This document shows positions 52,400 to 64,000 of a stretch of 64,000 nucleotides of DNA, piece by piece. Position numbers and translations under genes: made by a program. Origin of the DNA: Echinococcus granulosus (taxonomy: Eukaryota > Platyhelminthes > Cestoda > Cyclophyllidea > Taeniidae); assembly GCF_000524195.1 (NCBI RefSeq), contig NW_020170411.1, positions 735,657 through 799,656 on the forward strand, in the 5' to 3' direction. Position 1 is the stretch's first letter. Every line of letters begins with the position of its first letter. Under the pieces are notes generated by a model. The model saw only the letters and a list, made by a program, of their open reading frames with translations. It searched no databases and had not been told where the DNA came from.

Positions 52400-55300
52400 A
52401 AATTCGATGGCAAGTAATTCATCGCCTTTAGAATCCTAATTCCATTTATTCAATAAAGCCAACTTATCAAAATGAGTTAATACTGGGTGTGATAGTGCCA
52501 TCACCCCAAGCTTACAGCTACATACTTCAGTTCTAACTTATTGTTAGTAAATAGCTATGAAAATCGCAAAGTTATTTGCGGAGAGTTCAAATTTAACCAA
52601 GGGAAGCATTAGTTTGGAGGGAGGCACCCGAGGATGCGCAGGGAGCCGACTTCATTCAAACGAACCGGCCTGGTCTGACTGGTAATTCTCGAACACTGTT
52701 TCAACATACAACAATGCCAGGACGATAGTCAGGTAACCGAGTTGTCTGTTACGCCCAGAGAAGAGTAGAAACCTTTGTTTCTGATTTTAACCTATTGGAA
52801 GAAATTTGAGATAATACACAGATGTGTTAGGAAGGTGTGCTTTACGGGACAGTAATTTTCAATATGGATCAAGTGTTCTTCGAATTGGGATTCAAAGTCC
52901 AAATAGGTAATTGTAGCAAAGTGGAATAGCCATCCATTTACAAATGAACATTGTCTTGTGGAAGTGTCCAGAAGCTCAGATGCTGTATCAAGCGCCAAAA
53001 TTCATACCGGAGAGAGCATATTTTCCTTTATTCAGAGAACTTAATCGTCTTTCTACCCATCATTACGCGTAGGTAAAGACAAAATAGAAAACTTATGTTA
53101 ATTTGTTCACTATTCCGTCAATTTATCCACCTTCATGCATGCATGACAGGCATTTTTGAGTGGCTTGGTTGTCCCTTTAGTGTGGTATGTATAATCAAAC
53201 GCGGCCCAAATCATACAAGAATCCCCTCACGCATTATTTGTTGATAAAGTTACCTGAAACCAAATTGCTTGACCTCTGCCAATGGCCTGTTATTTGATAG
53301 ATTGTCTGGAACTACCAGCTGACGTGCTGACTTATGGACTAATAGCTGTTAGAACACCAGAGCAGTTTTAATTATGGGGCTTGGCTTCTTCTGATTCAAC
53401 TAGTGCAGCCACTAAGAAAAATTTAGGGATTTCCCAGCAGTTTCGGATCAATATTTTTCGGAAAGTTTCCACTTCGTCCCTGTTTGGCTTCAGTGCAAAT
53501 ACTTTTATGGAAAGACTTCTTGAATCTCGATGAAATTTTAATTGCTGCAGTGATTCAATAAAAATCATTGACTTGAAGCTCCGGCTGACTTACATGCGGG
53601 CAACATGACTTCGTTCGTTCCATTCAGCACATATATTCACGAGTAAAACTTGGCTATGCAACTTACCAGTCATCAGCTGGAATGAAACCGAGACTCGCAG
53701 TAGTATCCAGACTTCAGTGGGAAGCACTGAGTGAAGGTTGCATCATTCCGCATGATGCCCATCTAGCCAGATGCCACACCCAACGGGCGGGAATTTAGCA
53801 CCGGCTGTTGCGCACAAGCCAAATGTCAAGGCAATATGTTCACACAGCAAGAGACCATGTGCTCGACGAGAATGTGTGTGTGTTCCAGATGTGCCACCGG
53901 CAAGCTCGCAGCTGTGAGAGCTTGGCTACATCTCAACTGGCCTCTGTCCCTCTCTGTCACCCCCTGGCTCTCTCCACCCTCTTCCACTCCCCGCCTACCT
54001 TCCCACTGACATATGGGTGCCATTTGTTCGGATAATTTTACCCCCTTTCTTCCTTTTGGTTGTTGGGTCTTTAATAAGGTCCTAATTGTCAGCCCTCTCA
54101 GGCACGCCTTAAAATTCCAAAGCGGCCCCCGCAATTCATGCCACCACCGCTGTCGAAGGTATCACTGACCTATTCCCACCTTTTATCAATCTGTGACCAC
54201 AAGAGGACCTACTTATGATGCACACTACCGCAGTGGAGGTCAACGATGTCACCTTGAGAAAATGGCATTGTCTGCTAGGACTTCAAACATTGGATGTGTT
54301 ATTTTTACAGCCAACTTTTGTGAATCAATAGCGTTCAGCATTAAGAATGTCATTCCATGATCTTTCCTGATATCAGGTTTAACTGATATTATTAGATATT
54401 GTTTGATATTATTAGTGTAAGCATCACTCAATGTGTGTTGGGAAGCCTCTGTTAAAAACATCGGCTTATCAACAACAAAAAGTCAACCAAAGTGAACCCG
54501 ATTAAAGTAGTAAAGATAATCTCGTGATGACCAACGCCTCAAGCACTCCAGAGATCTGATTTCAATGAATGTCGCATATCATTTTGAAAAGTTACCGTAG
54601 CCTTCCAAATATCATTAGAATATGCTTAAGTAATTATAAAACACTTCAATCTTGAAATGCTGAAATATTCAACCTATATTGTGGTGATATGAGCAGATAC
54701 CAATGGAGGCCTTTGCGCACATACACCCTCTCTCTCGCGCTCTCTGTCGAGCATTTGCGCAGAACCCAGTCGCCTGGATGATTCACACAAAACCACTGCA
54801 TGTTTGGACTTGCTGCACCAGAAGCGAGCGCATTGAGATGAAAAACTGAAAAGAACTGCCAAGATGTACTCCACTTAGTTGAGTGCATGTAGAGAAGAGA
54901 CGTGAACCCGAAGTCTTCTAGACCGGATGATGGAGTGAACAGACCACTGGCATTGGACCCTACACCCGTAACCAGGGCACTGCACCTATGTCAAAAATCA
55001 CTGTGTAGTCTTTGTAGATTCAATCCGGCTAGCTACCTCTGTCCATCTAGACCTCATCCTATCCTATCCCGTCTAGGCCTCAACCTCCCCTATCCCCCTC
55101 CTTAAAGGCGCGTTTACTCAGGTGGAGGTTGGGTCCCCCAATCTGCCCTTTGCGAGGTAGACAGCCTCATTGCACCAAAGGGGAAGATGGGAGGGGATGG
55201 GGAGAGCAGTACGGAAAAACCATGCGGGTGGTTTTGGGGGAATGTGTGGTGAGCGCATGCAACAATGAAAAAAGGGGGTAGCTTCAAAAGAAGACTGGTG

Positions 55301-58300
55301 ATCCCACATAGGCTAATTAAGCACCATGGTTAAACACATTAACCACTCATTGAAACTCACAGAATGGCACGTCCGGTCGTGGGCGCGTGCCTTATTCCTT
55401 CAACCACGGATTACTTACACTGTTTTTTTGTAATCCGGGTGGGTTGCCAATGTTCTAACTTTATACGTCGCCAGTTTATGAAGCGTAGACTAACTTGAGC
55501 TCTTGAAAATGCAATCGCTTCTCATACAATCTGTCATAATTCTTTTTTGGGAGATTTGAATTAAGAACGAAAATAATACTCCGGTAGTTGTCAGTTTCCC
55601 GTTTAACTAGTTTCATAAATAGTTTTTTTAGCATAAATTTGGTATCTAGCCCAAAAGTTGACTGTGAATAAGGTTTAATGGGGCAATGAGGGTGAGGGCG
55701 ATGTTGCACAAGGTGTTCTGTTAGGCTGATTTATTTTACTCTCGTAACTAGCGGAGATACATTAATAGCACGCTACCTGCGAGAATAGGTTAACAGCGAG
55801 CCTAACGTGTGTTCAAGCCTGTTCAACTACCTTCGAAACACGTTCACACCTGCCACTGACAGTTAAGATTGGTCAAATTGTACGGGGGCTCATTAGTTGG
55901 CAAGCCTAGTAAACGCAGGTGGGGACTGTAACACTTGATTGACACCCAGCATCAATGCTGTTAACATGTCCTCCTGTGTAAAATATTTTAAGCAACTCAG
56001 CTGGCCTTCCTTGTTAGGTAGGCTTAGGAATGATCAGCAAATAAGAACAAACTATTTAGCTTTCACTATTCAAGTCTATCGTCAAAGTGAGACCGCTTCA
56101 TTACTTTGATCCCTTTTCACCCAATGAAATCAAATCCGAATTATTGGGACGTTCGTCACTTAAGAGACGTTCAGATTGAAGGAGTGAAACGTGACATAAA
56201 GGTGTTCAACATGAAGGTCTTCAGAGCCACAATTTCGTCTTATTTCATTTTCATCATGTGCATTTCACTTCTCATGCACGTTAGAGATTGGAGAATCAGA
56301 CAGATCGATCCCTGTACACTAAACCCTCTCGTAAATCCAACACCCGTATTAGTTGTCTTTTAATTAGTAGACAAGAGGAAGGAGAGAACCGCTTCATCAC
56401 GGCAGGACTCCAACCCAGGCGGCCAATTTGTTTATCCACCGCCATACGGCCATCTTATTTGTCCTGTGGGCAAGTTTGTACATGCTTAATGGGAGTACGG
56501 GCCTAGCAATCCCCCACCCCTCTAAACACACTTGAAGGGGGAAAAAGGGAGAAGAGAGTGTAACGACACTTTTGAACAGTAGTGGCCTAACAATATGCGG
56601 GTGCTATAGTTTAAGGGGTAGAGCAAACGTAAATAGGGGAGCCGATAGCAGTGGGATGAATTAGTGCGCAAGAAAAAGGACTGACTGACAGACCGACCAC
56701 ACCGTGTCTGCATCCGCTTTGTAGGCGCTTTTTTAATTATTGACCCATTATGAGTATCGGGCTTAAGGCACACCAAAGTGCATTCAGACTAGCCACTATC
56801 TCAGCCGCAAATGAACTTAGACACTGTCTTTCTGTTTTGTCTGTGATCATCGTTTTAAAGTCCGGGATGAGGAGCCTAAAAGGTTTGGCAGTTTCTCTAC
56901 CTGTTTTAACTCCCATGTACCTAGAGGAAACTTTGGGATTGAATAGGCTAGGGGAATTAATATAAGGTTGAGATTCTACCCCTTATTTTAAATCACAGTA
57001 CCATTTCTTTATGGCGTTCCCGTTACACTAGGACCCCAGCTCAAATCGTACTTTCCGTAGTTTACGTAGTCACCATAACCAAGTTCTCAAAAATGCGCCT
57101 GTCAGTGAGGTCAGGGAATAAACCTCAGTGTCCTTGCTAGCGATGCAGATAGGACAAATACTATCCGCTTCAACGTACAACCCCACGACTGTCACTCGTC
57201 TGAAAGGTTTTGAGACGGGTTTGTGGGTCTAAGATACTTTTATGGGCACTCAGGCAGCCAAAGGACTCCACGTGTGTTTGTAATCACCAGTCAATTTGGA
57301 TTTAATATCGTTTGGGGTTTTTTAATGCAACCGGCAAGTGAAAACACGGACACAAGCAGCGGAGCTGACCTTAATGCCTTCCATTTGGCTGAGTATGTGA
57401 CCACCATCATAGCTTGGTTGCCATCCGGTGCATCACAACGTGTTTACACAGGTGGTGTATACAGGCATTGGTTTCAGCTGTACATTGTCACAACATCAAC
57501 GTGGACTCGAATTTATGTCGATCAGACTTCCCCTTTGATTTTCGCAAGGGAAATGGCGAATCAGTAAAGGTATAGTCTCTAAGCCGCAGTTTTGCAATAT
57601 TGGTTGACTGAATAAATGCATCACAAAGTCCAACAAAAGGGGAAGTTAACCCATGAGAAGAGTATTTCCGAAGGTATAGAGCCACCTGTAGTAATGTACA
57701 TGTTGTGCCAGGGTGTTGGAGATAGTCTTATAAAATAACAAAAAGAAACTATTACCTCACCGTCGTATTGTCGCGTTCAGATCGACTCACTTCCAATGTA
57801 ACTTTGAATTTTTAAACCTTGGGAAAATATTCCAGTGTCATCGTGACACCTTTACGACTGCCTATACACTGCACGTTATGATGTCAAAGTGGAAGATGTT
57901 TCCTGAAGGTGATCTTCAGTGGAACTATAGAGGGAAATGAGTGAAACTAGTCATATGCTACCAAACGGTTAACTGCGCCTAGACAGAATAGGGAATACGG
58001 ATTTTGATTGCATGCCAATGTTAAAAGAGGCAATATTGATAGCCCTCGTGACAGGCTAAATTTGAGTGACAAACTTCCACCTCAACGAATTACCAGTCAA
58101 CGATTCACACATTCTCCCAATATCAAGCGCTCCAAGGTTCAGAAGCCATTTTCGCAATTATTAGAGGCTTCTTATTTCGCTTTTATAAGTAGGGAAAACA
58201 CTAAACAAATTAGTCTTCAGTGAGAATCGAATAGGCGAAATGCGTGTTGATTTAAACGAACCGAACAATAGCTATTAATAAGAGAGCGGTCTTTCAAATA

Positions 58301-60700
58301 ATCCATCACGGCACTCAAGATGCAACCGCGTTGAGATCTCAGTCAGTAGTCTATAGAATAAAATCATTTAGCACATTGTGGCTAAAGCTATTTCACCAGT
58401 AGGATCTATAACCTCACAAGCATTTAGGTATAACATTTGGGGCGGCATTTAGGATCCAATCCTGCGTGCGAGATAGCGCATAACGTACACTTACTAGCAC
58501 TATGACCCATCGGAAAGCAATGCTCAAATGATAGTTTGTGGCGAACGGGACATGTTCACTAACCAGTCTCACGCCGCCTACTCATAGGGCACAATAGGAA
58601 CAGTTGGAACTACAACACAATGTATACACTACTACAGTGCATACCAAACCCACTGTTGAGCAAATACTAGTTTAAGTTGATGTTATGACCTCTCGAGAAA
58701 CCAGTGTTATTGGCTTCATCCTCTCGGTATGCGTTAATGCCATATCCTTCAAATAAACAGAGTCGATTAACTCAAAGTTATGAACTAGGCCAATTCAAAA
58801 ACACAATGCGCTAATTTTGCTTCTAAATGGATGCACCTAGGACGGTATTTTGGGAGGCGAGTTTTAGGTCTGGGTAAAAAGGAGTGACATTTTCCACATG
58901 CTTTCCTCTAGCTTATTTCCCGATGAATCGCTTCACCCGGTTGCTGCTTGGTACTCAGCTTCTCTGCTGATAGTGGGAAGTTAGTTCCCTGCGATGGTGA
59001 GCATCGTGGATTGCTACGCGCACTAATATAACAGTCGTGAAGCCAATTTCTGGTCACTTCGTTATTTAATACTGTTAAATGAAATGATCATAACAGCCTA
59101 TTAATTTTGCTGTAAAGAAATGGTTTTTCAATGGGCACATTCTCACTACAGCATTACCACATTCAACCCAAATTTTTCGTAAGGTAAGCACTCAGAGAGA
59201 GATGAAAACTAGAACCCACCCTTCACTATGCATACGATCCTCCGGTAAGTGAAAGCCTTTTGGTATCAGTCAACTTAGTTCCGTAATTCGCATATGCTCA
59301 CGCCAACTGTGCACACGGCGTTAACAAAGGACGTGTCTTAGTGACTGGTCTTTCGTACAAGAACCAATACTGTGGCATGTTCATAGACTGAAATCTTCTT
59401 TAAGGGGGTAATGAGTATCAACAACCCAAGCTGAGGTATCATTTGATGACAACTTTCCCCACGAATTTGTCATATAGGGTCACCTTCTCAACTTCGCCAA
59501 ACAAAAGCAGCACAAACATGACCAACATTTCGACTAGTGGCCTTCAGCTCTACACCATTTACGGGAATCACCTCACTTTCCATCTACAAGTTCATTATTC
59601 ATTTTCATGCCTTAAATATGCTTATCTCATTCATTTTACGCAAACAGCTCTTCAGGTGCGTTAACCTACTTTGTTTCATCCTAACAGCACATTTTAGAGT
59701 GATAGTTTTGAGAAAAAAATAGGATGAGAAATTAACTTTCAGTTCTACTCGAAAAGAGTAACCGCATTTGAAACAGCATTTTAGTGGGCAAAATACAAAT
59801 CCAACATGATATGAATGAATAAAGCTGCAATCCCCCACAAGGCAGCCAGTAAACAAGCCATTCTTAGCCTAGTGGCGTACAAGAAAGGGGATAAGCGCTC
59901 CAAAAGCCTGACATGGGCTCACTGCACTGGTGCTTCATTTGCATAAGCCAAAATGCAAAGCGCGGGTCGTGTGTGAGCTTTCGCTCACATCCGATGCGAG
60001 ACTGCCATGTCAGGCAGATGTTTGAGTGTGATGTGTCAGAATTAGTGGATGTGCCTGCACGGGACAGGTTGTGATAATGGAAGAGTAAGGGTGTTAGTAC
60101 GTGTGTCCATTTCATTCCTCCGGGTAACTGGGTTCATTGCCAGACCTGAGCCTTGGTGACGTCGGTCTCGAGTTCAGGCTGAAAATTCCCAACACATATT
60201 CAGATAACAGTTAAAAGAGCACGGCTTCGGCGGGGCAGATCCTATTTTTCCCCTCTTGAAAGGTAAATAGTCATTTCCAAACTTCAAAGTACTCGCGACT
60301 CTTCCTGTGGCGAAAATAAAGCGGTAACTTCCAAGAGTCAGATACCATGATTGGCCATATTGCATTGATTACAACAGTACCCTGACTGGGAGAGCTGGGT
60401 AAGGTGCTGACTGGAAGATCCACAGTCCCAAACCATTGCATTACGCTCATACTAAACAAAAGCGCCAAAATAATTGATATCTGGGGTATTAAGCTAGTTC
60501 CAGCCTCAATCACGGTTGTTTTCGAGCATGTATAATGAGACACCACAATTTATTATTTGGGGCTGCTCGGTCATTACAACTCCACGATTAGGAATGGATT
60601 TTCAAGGCTCTTGTTAAGCCTCCAGTAGATTAGGATAGACTATACCAGCACATTGTTAAAGGCGAATCAAGAAAGGAGCCTCTTTACAATGAAGACAGCC
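52400..60700. other. Intergenic or intronic DNA, no gene recognised
   Basis: No supported exon. Patches of higher GC and low complexity occur, including CTCT-rich DNA near 54715-54750 and C/T-rich DNA at about 55020-55110. Part may be intron of the ID-like gene, whose next exon was not found. Open frames such as 57223-57567 have no family signature. Confidence 0.45.
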
Positions 60701-60720
60701 TGCCTAATTTACTTGTCTAG

Positions 60721-60930
60721 ACAAACGTAATCGGATCTCCCGTACACACGGCTGCATGCTCGAACAGGACTCTGGCACCTCGTCCGGTCCCCTCTCAGCA
60801 CCAGCACCACCACCACTGGGCCACTCACCCCCTTCTACTATCCCGCAGGCTGCATTCAGGTGACCACCTACACCACACTCGCGACTATCACACATGCGAG
60901 GCCGGGAACGGCTCACAGGTGGCCTCGGCG
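60721..60930. other. GC-rich block, possible exon, strand unresolved
   Basis: A plus-strand reading from an AG at 60719-60720 gives a Ser/Pro/Ala-rich segment ending AAF before a GTGACC donor-like site. A minus-strand reading gives a Gly/Glu-rich frame ending in VREIRLRLSRQVN and a stop near 60704. A CACCACCACCAC run near 60805 keeps both open. The minus reading could be a tail exon of the ID-like gene, but phase and acceptor do not fit cleanly. No homologue recognised. Confidence 0.25.
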
Positions 60931-62146
60931 GGTCGATGGTCTAGGAATGTTCTCTTTCTCTTTCCCGTGTTCACCCTCCGTCTTCCGTTATGCCAGCTCC
61001 TATCGGTCTTTGACCGCTCCAACTTTTCTACCCACCTAATGATCAGTGCAAGCTAGGAAAGAATGATGAGGGAAGGGATAGTGACAACCCAGTCCAGAGA
61101 TAAGTGTACTCTAGCCATGAAGCTAGATGAAATAGCTTAACGTGGAGGCAATTATCCGAAAATATCAAGGCTGATCAACTAATAATAAGTCGTGATAACC
61201 CCATCTGGTTAGAAAAAAGCGGTTAAGCATCATGCTGATGAGCATAATGCCTCCTCAATTGGAGTGGCAAACGACTGCTAGGTTCGGTCCACAAGCCAGC
61301 AATGTCACGTGCATGAATGAATCCCACAATGGAAGCGTCGGGCCAAAGGCGTTCAGCATGCACAGGGGGAGACGGCGCTGTCGCGATCGATTGCGAGGCC
61401 TAAGAGCAGGTGACTGATCCAGCCTAACCCCGAAGCCATCTGGTCACGACAAACCCAAATTTGGATTAGCGAAGCGTTAACACCTGTGGAGTTAACCACC
61501 AAGACTGACTCAGCTGACAAACAAATTCGCTGTTTTAGGAGACGAAAATACAAATGACAACGTGTGTATTTGAATAGTAACTTTACAATGAAAGCATAAG
61601 ATGACCATCTGGTCAGTGCAAGACTGACTATGTACAAAGAGTGGCAATTTTCTGATTTTCTGAGTTCACTTGGAATCTGGGCATGCTTGGGTCTACAAGG
61701 AATAAGCTATCACGTTCTCAAAGGTAAGGAGAATTAAGCCTCAAATGTCATTTGCACGGGGCTCCTACCCCAGGCCGATGCGCTCTCTTCGTTAGTGTTA
61801 CGTCGTCACAGGTGGAGTGTAACAAAGCACACATGAGCTACGCGTAAAAGACGGTAAGCTAGCCACCCATCTCCGAAAACATTTGAGCCAAAATCTCCTA
61901 AAAATGTTTCGTGTTTTGCGAAATAGGCGTTAATAAAACCTTAGGCGGGAGTATCAGCCCATTTTTCAGGAGAATTGAGTCAATACGACTCCACTAATTG
62001 CCAGACATGCGCGGGACCTCAAAAAGCATAAAAAAGAATTTTAGTGCTTTATGTAGAGTAAGCATTACAAAACTAGAATGTTCACGACCTTACTAGAGGA
62101 TGTCCCGTTTCCGAAAAATTACAAGAACCAAGAGTCATGTGCTTAC

Positions 62147-62419
62147 CAGCACATTCCGCTGAGTCGAGGGAGAGGAGTTGGACACGGAGGACATTCTAAG
62201 GTGATCTTCGGCAAGTGTTAATTCCAAGTCCTGTATATAATCGATTACGTGTTGCAGCAGCTCCAGCTTCTTGATTCTAGCATGCCCACGGACGGTGGGG
62301 ACCATTCGCTTGAGCTGAACTAAACAGCGATCGATGGCACTACCACCGCAGCCCCGTGGCTTCCTGCGGGCTGCCGGCCGCGCCTTCATCGCTGGAAGTG
62401 TGATAGGTCGCCAGGACAT
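62147..62419 (-). CDS. ID: ID/extramacrochaetae-like HLH protein, first coding exon
   Basis: ID proteins are helix-loop-helix factors without a DNA-binding basic region. They sequester E-proteins and other bHLH factors and so block differentiation programmes. This exon gives 91 codons from ATG at 62419 to donor GTAAGC at 62146. Helix 1 is about DRCLVQLKRMVPTV, the loop RGHARI, and helix 2 KKLELLQHVIDYIQDLELTL. LQHVIDYI.DL is the hallmark of ID proteins (human ID1/ID2: ILQHVIDYI.DLQ). The stretch before helix 1 has Arg/Lys but is broken by Pro and Gly and lacks the ERxRR pattern of a basic DNA-binding region. The exon ends soon after helix 2 (STQRNVL). The remaining C-terminal part must be in an exon farther left that I could not identify. 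Confidence 0.9.
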
Positions 62420-62455
62420 ACTCTGAAACCGCCTTGTTTTGCACCTTAGTTTGCT

Positions 62456-62528
62456 CCAATCAGATCACAAGGAACCAGCGCCATTCCCATTGGGCAATAG
62501 TGAACGCATGATAATTGCAGTAACCAAT
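62456..62528. promoter_or_regulatory. Cluster of three CCAAT boxes upstream of the ID-like gene
   Basis: CCAATCAG at 62456-62463 (plus), ATTGG at 62489-62493 (CCAAT on minus) and CCAATGG at 62524-62530 (plus), all within 110 nt upstream of the ID start codon. The first fits the NF-Y consensus closely. Spacing is about 33-35 nt, close to three helical turns. Promoter function is inferred. Confidence 0.45.
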
Positions 62529-62530
62529 GG

Positions 62531-64000
62531 GAAAGCGGTGGTGTATAGCTCTGCCATCCAAATGTGCAGGGCGATGTTCGGAGCAGAACTAGTATTTGCT
62601 GTTTCGGTGTTCCTTCACTCTTTTGAACCCCCACTCGAAGTCTTGAGTGATCTTGTAGAGTCCAGGCCACTACTGAAATCATGATAAGCAACCATAAGCA
62701 CAAAGTAAAGAGAGTCTGCATAAATAAATATACATTTGAACAACTATAGACAGTCAAGTTTTAACTGTTATGAGCAGTGTTGATGGCACTCATCAATAGT
62801 TACATCGAGTACGGATTACAGACGTGCTGGTGCATCAAGCGAGTTCCTGTAGTGTCTGAGTCTTTGTTTAAGGTGTCACAAGCTAAAGACTTCTAGGTAT
62901 AGCTTTTTTTTTAAATACACAGAGGGGTGGTTGGCCGCTAGTAAGAGCGATGTAGGCTACCACTGGGCTGGTGTCCGGAATCTGCAGAGACCGAAGAGCC
63001 TAGAGATCAGACCAGCTTTCTGTTACACAGCTTTCCTCTTCTTAACCACATCCCTAGGCGTTCTTCGAAATCCTTTTTTAGTGTCGACCATGACAATGCC
63101 TTTGGTGCTTTGGAAATCGACTGACTTTTCCACAAGACACGAAGACTTCTGGTCCCAACGTCAGCAATGCAGCTCTTTAACTCCATGTGATCAGGAGTTA
63201 CGTCTCACTTATGAAATTCATTGGGGAGGTTCACAGAATTTGTTCGTCCTGCTTAAGGCAGACTGATGCTATCCGACAAGTACATTTCACATTACCAGTC
63301 TCGATTCCAGAGAACACTGGCTTAAGAGGGGAACTATTTGGTCAAGCGCATAAGGTGGCTTCAGAGGGATAATGTTTGACATCCATCCCCTATTGACATC
63401 TTACTCTTCTTTTAATCATGTCCGTCTAACTATGTAAGTCCCATTGAAAAGTTATAATTAATTGACGTATTTGTTATATCTTTGTATGGTTATCGTGAAC
63501 GACCTCATGATAAAGTACAGCAGCAATCATTCGAGTCATGTTTCAGAATAGAACACTCAAACTGGGTGTCTTCCTTCTGTGGTATTTAAACTAAGTCGCC
63601 CAGTCATTTGGACCAAATTCACTTATCACTGTCAGGAATGATGTGCCTAAGTGCCTGAATAAAGCATTACTATAATTGTGGAGGACGGCTGATGGGGTGT
63701 TAACAGAAATACTGTAATTAGAACGATATGATGCCAAACTGTTGGCCGAAAGCTGAGGACAACTAGGGGTCCTCACACTTGAATATGGGGCTAATGGGAC
63801 ATCGTTCTATTACACTCCTACGTGATGCCAACAGGTACGTAAGTACATATGCGTGACTCTCAAAAAAGTCGCAAAACCTTGGCCAATATTTTGGGGATTG
63901 AATGCTGTCAAGTTAAATTAACGCAACCGCTGCTAGCAGCACCTAGATGAGGCGATTTAATGATTCTACCTAAACCCCCACTTCTCATGTTTGTGACATT
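62531..64000. other. Upstream flank of the ID-like gene; nothing recognised
   Basis: No coding exon supported. The longest open frame (62931-63266, plus) has no domain and no splice or start context that would recommend it. Presumably promoter-proximal and intergenic DNA. Confidence 0.45.

Noticed and set aside
56375..56510. Tract with a tRNA B-box-like GACTCCAACCC, considered as a SINE
   Set aside because: No matching A box, no poly(A) tail and no second copy noticed in the window.
57223..57567. 114-codon plus-strand open frame
   Set aside because: No family signature, ordinary composition for translated non-coding DNA, and no splice or promoter context.
62931..63266. 111-codon plus-strand open frame upstream of the ID-like gene
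   Set aside because: No domain and no conserved motif. The start is not supported by context.

Overview
The window looks like nuclear DNA of a parasitic flatworm, most likely a cestode. This rests on AT-rich intergenic DNA, intron-rich genes, many introns of only 32-43 nt mixed with ones of about 70-80 nt, and animal-type proteins. I infer the group from gene architecture and did not test it by alignment. There is one 100-N assembly gap. No bacterial, viral or recognisable transposon-encoded genes were seen.

Four protein-coding genes can be supported. (1) On the minus strand, 388-3648 (continuing off the left edge), is a DHHC-type protein S-acyltransferase of the ZDHHC3/7 (GODZ) type, with five exons visible. 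(2) On the plus strand, 6041-25502 (spliced from about 5964), is the checkpoint kinase ATR. I could chain 48 exons whose splice phases agree throughout, giving about 2,883 residues. They cover the HEAT-like N-terminal region, UME, FAT, the PI3K-like kinase domain (DRH..N and HVDF motifs) and a C-terminal FATC. A poly(A) signal follows 30 nt after the stop. (3) On the minus strand, 27171-35169, is a four-and-a-half-LIM-domain (FHL) protein in four coding exons, 282 residues. (4) On the minus strand, 62147-62419 (continuing left), is the first coding exon of an ID/extramacrochaetae-type helix-loop-helix protein, with three CCAAT boxes just upstream.

Layout: ZDHHC and ATR are divergent across about 2.3 kb, so regulatory DNA may be shared. 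ATR and FHL are convergent, tail to tail across about 1.5 kb. From about 37 kb to 62 kb there is a largely gene-free stretch with small GC-rich islands near 51.9 and 60.8 kb that could hold exons or regulatory DNA but are not recognisable. The genes have no evident joint pathway: ATR is nuclear DNA-damage signalling, ZDHHC is Golgi lipidation, FHL is a cytoskeletal/transcriptional adaptor, and ID is a dominant-negative regulator of bHLH factors.

I found nothing I would call a new biological system. The most unusual feature is the run of micro-introns in the 5' part of ATR, followed by the serine/proline-rich expansion in its FAT region and possible spliced-leader acceptor sites just upstream of the ATR and FHL start codons.
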